From NCBI GenBank assembly GCA_030672605.1, contig DAOVGE010000211.1:1-9443 (forward strand): DNA of 9,443 nt, in the 5' to 3' direction. The number at the start of each line of letters is the position of its first letter. The stretch's first letter is position 1. The notes below the pieces were generated by a model. The model ran no database searches. It saw nothing but the letters and a program-made list of their open reading frames with translations, and had not been told where the DNA came from. Both the position numbers and the translations under genes were made by a program. The DNA comes from Methanosarcinales archaeon (GTDB lineage: Archaea; Halobacteriota; Methanosarcinia; Methanosarcinales; Methanogasteraceae). Of this stretch, positions 6,409 to 9,443 are shown one piece after another.

Positions 6409-9000
6409 ATGGGACTCCGAAGTAAGGCAAGTGAAAACAGGGGAAAAACCGTCCGGAAACAACCCAGTGAGACCAAGAAAGGGCTTCGCGGTGCGGCATC
6501 AGGGAAACTCCGCGATGATGCCGAAATAGGAGTGGAAGCAGAAGTCGCAGAAGAGCCGATCGGCGAAGAGGAAGCGAAATCACTTCTCATGGGGCGGATG
6601 CTTGGAGCTGAGCCTGTAGAAACACCCATCAAGCCTGATCAAGCCCCCGGAAGAGGGCTTCGCGGTGCCGCATCAGGAAGAGTACACGATGAAACCGAAC
6701 AAGAAATAGAAGCAGAAGTCGCAGAAGAGCCCATCGGCGAAGAGGAAGCGAAATCACTTCTTACAGAGCAGATAACAGAGATCGAATCCGTGCCAGAAAC
6801 TCTGTTGGCTCCACCAGATCAACTGGGCGCGCTCTTTGGACTGTCAGCAGAGCAGGACGATATAGGAATCGAGGAAAAGAAAGATATACACGATGTAAGA
6901 ATTCTATCTGCAATCAGCGGCACTTCCAGATCCGCAGAGCCCGATAAATCTGCGGCAGAGTCCAACAAATTCAAAAAATGGTTCCACTACTGGCTGCATC
7001 TATTCATGCTGGTTCCGTTCGTGGTGTTAGGCGACCACATCAAGGCGAAATCGTCAGAGTACCAACATCTGCGCCACAAGCTGCAGCAGGCTCGCATACC
7101 GATATCCTACGAGATGTATATCTCAAATTCGCTGTTTTATTCCACAGTCGCAGGGATCACCGGAGCGATTCTCGGATTGGTCATCTCTTTTGTCGCAATT
7201 GCGGTCATCGGTCTTCCTGAAAAGATCACAAAACTCACATTCGGCGAATCGACTGCGTGGATACTCGATTATAAAGAGATCTTCCTCTCGTTGTTCCTTG
7301 TCGTCTTTCTCACAATCGTGCTCGGCGGGGTCGTCTACGTCCTGTTTTTAATGTATCCATCCATCAAGGCTGGCGGGCGCAAGACCGCAATCAACCAGAA
7401 CCTCCCGTATGCGGTCACGTTCATGTATGCGCTCTCCAACGGCGGCATGAACTTAATTGAGATATTCAAATCGCTTGCGAAGTGCGAGGACACGTACGGC
7501 GAGGTTGCAAAGGAAGTTGACCTGATCGTGCGAGATATGGAGTATTTCGGACACGATCTGCGGACATCTCTTCAAAACATCTCTGAATTGACGCCGTCCC
7601 CCAAGTTTCAGGACTTGGCACACAATCTGCTCTCGGTAATCGACAGCGGCGGCGACATCCCGAAGTACTTCATGGAGAAGTCGGATCAGTACCTGAAGGA
7701 GTCGATGATCGATCAGAAAGGCTATCTCGAAACGCTTGCGCTGATCGCAGAGTCTTATGTGACCGCATTCGTGGCTGGACCGCTCTTTATGATCATAATC
7801 GGAGTTATGATGGTTCTGATGGGGTCAGGAGACGACATGATGCTCTATGCGATCATATATGCGGTGCTTCCCATCGGTTCGGTCATGTTCGTGGTCATGA
7901 TCAATATGCTCTCACCATCTGCTGGTGGCATCCCCCCGCTTCTCCCGACGCGAACCAGACTCGATTGTGAGATTGCGATGCCGACCGAACTTGAAAGCCT
8001 GAAAGCCGACAAGAACGCTCCACCTGATCCGGAGCTCGAGAAGATGCTCGCACTGAAGGAGAAGTGGGCAAGTCTCATAAAATCCAAAAAGACGCTTGCA
8101 TTCAGGCAGTTACTACGCGATCCATTGAAATCGGTTAAGGTGCGACCGATCAACATACTGGTTGCGAGCGTTCCGCTTGCAGTGATCTTCTTCGTGATCG
8201 CGTTCGCACTGCACAGGCATGAACTGTTGAGTCTTGATCTTATCACCAACTTTCTGGATGATCATATCGTGTACTCGATGTACATAGCACTCGTCCCGCT
8301 CGCATTCTTCCATGAGATGAAGTCGATGCGTGAGAGAAGGCTCCAGAAGCAGATTCCGGGGTTTCTCAGCAAACTGGCAAGCACGAACGAGACCGGTATG
8401 ACGATCAGGGATTCGATCAAGTTGATGGCGAAATCTGATATCGGCGCACTCAGCAAACAGATCAAGCTGGTCTGGAAGGATATCAACTGGGGTCTGGACG
8501 TCAATGATTCGATGGTGCGGTTTGCGAATCGCATCAGAACGCATGTGGTCTCGAGGTCGATCACACTCATCACCAGAGCGAACGAGTCGAGCGGCGATGT
8601 CGGCGAGGTACTCGCGGTCGCTGCACGGGATGCGGAGACCGAGCAGACCCTGAAAAAGGAGCGGGTGATGAACATGATGATCTACATCGTGATCATATAC
8701 ATTTCATTCCTTGTTTTTGTTGGGGTCATCTATGTGATCACCAGCACGTTTCTGACTCAGATGGCGGAGGCTGGCGAGCAGATGGCATCCGCCGGAGACA
8801 CCGGCGGCGGATTTCTCGGCGGCTTCGATCTTGATATGTACAAGCGCCTATTCTTCCACGCATCGCTCATTCAGGGCTTCTGTTCAGGACTTATCGCTGG
8901 CGTGATGGGCGAGGGCAACGTGCTCTCAGGGCTCAAGCACGCCATGATCATGATGACGATTGCGTTTCTGATCTTCAAGCTGATGGTGGGCGGGGTCTGA
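6409..9000 (+). CDS. FlaJ/TadC-type secretion platform protein with acidic repeat N-terminus
   Basis: An 863-residue polytopic membrane protein with two type II secretion system F domains, the design of archaeal FlaJ/PilC/TadC-like platform proteins that anchor assembly of archaella, pili or related filaments and work with a FlaI/GspE-type ATPase. The first 185 residues are hydrophilic and unusual. They hold two copies of a 36-residue unit, GLRGAASG...EAEVAEEPIGEEEAKSLL (25-60 and 83-118), then an acidic linker. Domain 1: TMs at about 239-268 and 288-317; cytoplasmic helices with NLPYAVTFMYALSNGGMNL (331-349) and DSGGDIPKYFMEKSDQYLKE (412-431); then TMs at about 442-472 and 477-502. Domain 2: TMs about 580-601 and 618-635; KQIPGFLSKLASTNETGMTI (647-666) and NESSGDVGEVL (725-735); then TMs about 754-782 and 840-860. 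The family is usually about 550-700 residues; the extra length is the N-terminal tail. No ATPase or pilin gene is visible nearby. The start follows a GGTGGA site. Confidence 0.92.
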   Translation: MGLRSKASENRGKTVRKQPSETKKGLRGAASGKLRDDAEIGVEAEVAEEPIGEEEAKSLLMGRMLGAEPVETPIKPDQAPGRGLRGAASGRVHDETEQEIEAEVAEEPIGEEEAKSLLTEQITEIESVPETLLAPPDQLGALFGLSAEQDDIGIEEKKDIHDVRILSAISGTSRSAEPDKSAAESNKFKKWFHYWLHLFMLVPFVVLGDHIKAKSSEYQHLRHKLQQARIPISYEMYISNSLFYSTVAGITGAILGLVISFVAIAVIGLPEKITKLTFGESTAWILDYKEIFLSLFLVVFLTIVLGGVVYVLFLMYPSIKAGGRKTAINQNLPYAVTFMYALSNGGMNLIEIFKSLAKCEDTYGEVAKEVDLIVRDMEYFGHDLRTSLQNISELTPSPKFQDLAHNLLSVIDSGGDIPKYFMEKSDQYLKESMIDQKGYLETLALIAESYVTAFVAGPLFMIIIGVMMVLMGSGDDMMLYAIIYAVLPIGSVMFVVMINMLSPSAGGIPPLLPTRTRLDCEIAMPTELESLKADKNAPPDPELEKMLALKEKWASLIKSKKTLAFRQLLRDPLKSVKVRPINILVASVPLAVIFFVIAFALHRHELLSLDLITNFLDDHIVYSMYIALVPLAFFHEMKSMRERRLQKQIPGFLSKLASTNETGMTIRDSIKLMAKSDIGALSKQIKLVWKDINWGLDVNDSMVRFANRIRTHVVSRSITLITRANESSGDVGEVLAVAARDAETEQTLKKERVMNMMIYIVIIYISFLVFVGVIYVITSTFLTQMAEAGEQMASAGDTGGGFLGGFDLDMYKRLFFHASLIQGFCSGLIAGVMGEGNVLSGLKHAMIMMTIAFLIFKLMVGGV
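6481..6762 (+). repeat. Duplicated 108-base unit in the FlaJ-like N-terminus
   Basis: Copy 1 is 6481-6588 and copy 2 is 6655-6762, 174 bases (58 codons) apart and in the same frame. The last stretch of about 53 bases, encoding EAEVAEEPIGEEEAKSLL, differs at a single base, including third positions. The first half has drifted more. Such conservation of silent positions points to a recent duplication or gene conversion. Confidence 0.9.
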
Positions 9001-9023
9001 AAGCTCAGGGGGCAATATTGTTG

Positions 9024-9062
9024 CACCGGGACTGTACACACCGGGAGTGTACTCGACACCGG
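9024..9062. repeat. Tandem 15-base repeat forming a hairpin
   Basis: caccgggactgtaca (9024-9038) is followed directly by caccgggagtgtact (9039-9053), two mismatches apart, and a third partial caccgg lies at 9057-9062. Within the pair, gtacac (9034-9039) and gtgtac (9047-9052) are exactly complementary around a 7-base loop. It lies 24 bases after the FlaJ-like stop and could act in 3' end formation or stability, but no T-run follows directly. Confidence 0.6.
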
Positions 9063-9082
9063 TATAAACCGCGATTTTCGTT

Positions 9083-9157
9083 CTTTGCGTCTTTGCGTCC
9101 TCGCGTCTTTGCGTTCTCAATTTAACGCGAAGGCGCAAAGGCGAGAGAGACGCGAAG
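9083..9157. repeat. Intergenic palindromic repeat, right copy
   Basis: A second, diverged copy of the repeat at 1-65 in the same orientation. The left arm 9083-9115 is made of ctttgcgt words and the right arm 9124-9157 starts aacgcgaaggcgcaaagg. The centre tctcaattt corresponds to ttctctgattt of the left copy, and gcgtt/aacgc flank the centre in both. It lies in the gap between the convergent FlaJ-like and NMD3-like genes. Confidence 0.8.
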
Positions 9158-9306
9158 GGTGATATCTGTCGTCACGTTTTTCGTGTTGTTGTACATCCGA
9201 CTGACACATTGCAAAAAAGCTCAGTTTGTGGCGGTGCGAAGTATATATCAACAATTAGCAGCACCTGCGTTGCCCGTTGCCCTCGCCCAATCTCGTCAAC
9301 CATAAA
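9158..9306. other. 3' gap with possible terminators and a doubtful small frame
   Basis: On the minus strand an A6 run at 9213-9218 reads as T6, a plausible terminator for the NMD3-like transcript. On the plus strand, cacg-ttttt-cgtg (9173-9185) is a small hairpin with a T5 loop. A minus-strand frame of 43 codons (9303 down to 9172) starts 3 bases after the NMD3-like stop, with GGAG overlapping that stop. It reads MVDEIGRGQRATQVLLIVDI and onward, with no recognised family, and the T6 run lies inside it. A TATA-like gtatatatca (9241-9250) is also present. I do not call a gene here. Confidence 0.35.
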
Positions 9307-9443
9307 TCACTCCGGAAGCAGAAAGAGCCCTCTCGCTGTTACGATCATACACACATCGCTTCCAGCTTTTGCATGGAGGAACGATGGCTTCTTCAAAAGA
9401 ACCGTCTTGTATGTTTTGGGATCCAGCACCTGAACCGTATCCT
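9307..9443 (-). CDS. C-terminal end of NMD3-like protein (partial)
   Basis: The last 44 codons of a minus-strand gene that enters from the right edge and stops at TGA (9309-9307). It has no start in the window. The reading is DTVQVLDPKTYKTVLLKK, then PSFLHAKAGSDVCMIVTARG and a final LFLLPE. The pattern 'VQVLDP-TY-TV----P' followed by a beta strand and a terminal 'LLP' resembles the C-terminus of archaeal NMD3 homologues (COG1499), which are linked to large ribosomal subunit maturation in eukaryotes and of unclear role in archaea. The opposite strand is also open here (9209-9433) but its translation is Ser/Thr-rich and shows no family, so I take it as antisense noise. The identification is from a short tail only. 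Confidence 0.6.
   Translation of the reverse strand, partial: DTVQVLDPKTYKTVLLKKPSFLHAKAGSDVCMIVTARGLFLLPE

Noticed and set aside
9172..9303. Minus-strand 43-codon frame after the NMD3-like stop
   Set aside because: It has a nicely placed GGAG, but a T6 terminator-like run lies inside it and the product matches nothing; conservation would be needed to call it.
9209..9433. Plus-strand frame of 74 codons at the right end
   Set aside because: Antisense to the NMD3-like tail, which has clear protein-like composition; no ribosome site on the plus strand.

Overview
The window looks like a piece of a euryarchaeal chromosome, most likely from the methanogen / methane-oxidiser side of the tree. The evidence is a geranylgeranyl-reductase-family flavoprotein (archaeal ether-lipid saturation), a DUF366 protein, a FlaJ/TadC-type membrane protein, the tail of an NMD3-like gene, archaeal TATA boxes about 25 bases upstream of predicted transcript starts, and Shine-Dalgarno motifs of the GGAG/GGTGG type. 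I cannot name the species from the sequence.

Layout from left to right: an intergenic palindromic repeat (1-65), then about 430 bases with no convincing gene. A two-gene plus-strand unit follows: a phasin-like helical protein (540-854) and a 50-residue protein with a Rho-N/SAP-like helical fold (864-1016). A tight four-gene minus-strand operon occupies 4315 down to 1112, transcribed in the order DUF366 protein, HTH regulator, three-TM membrane protein with a long acidic tail, and geranylgeranyl reductase-like FAD enzyme. The reverse-complement side of the same promoter region starts a plus-strand pair: a 672-residue coiled-coil protein (4381-6399) followed after 9 bases by an 863-residue FlaJ/TadC-like membrane platform protein (6409-9000). 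A second copy of the palindromic repeat (9083-9157) lies in the convergent gap, and the C-terminal end of an NMD3-like gene enters on the minus strand from the right edge (9443-9307).

The most interesting part is the coiled-coil plus FlaJ-like pair. A FlaJ-type platform usually sits beside its FlaI/TadA-type ATPase and pilin or archaellin genes. Here the partner is a giant soluble coiled coil, and both proteins carry recent internal duplications: a heptad-register repeat near the C-terminus of the coiled coil, and a 36-residue acidic repeat at the N-terminus of the platform protein. No ATPase or pilin is visible in the window, so this may be an orphan or divergent type IV filament/secretion module. 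The neighbouring divergent operon shares one almost symmetric TATA element with it, so the two units may be co-regulated. All functional links between these units are inference from gene order.
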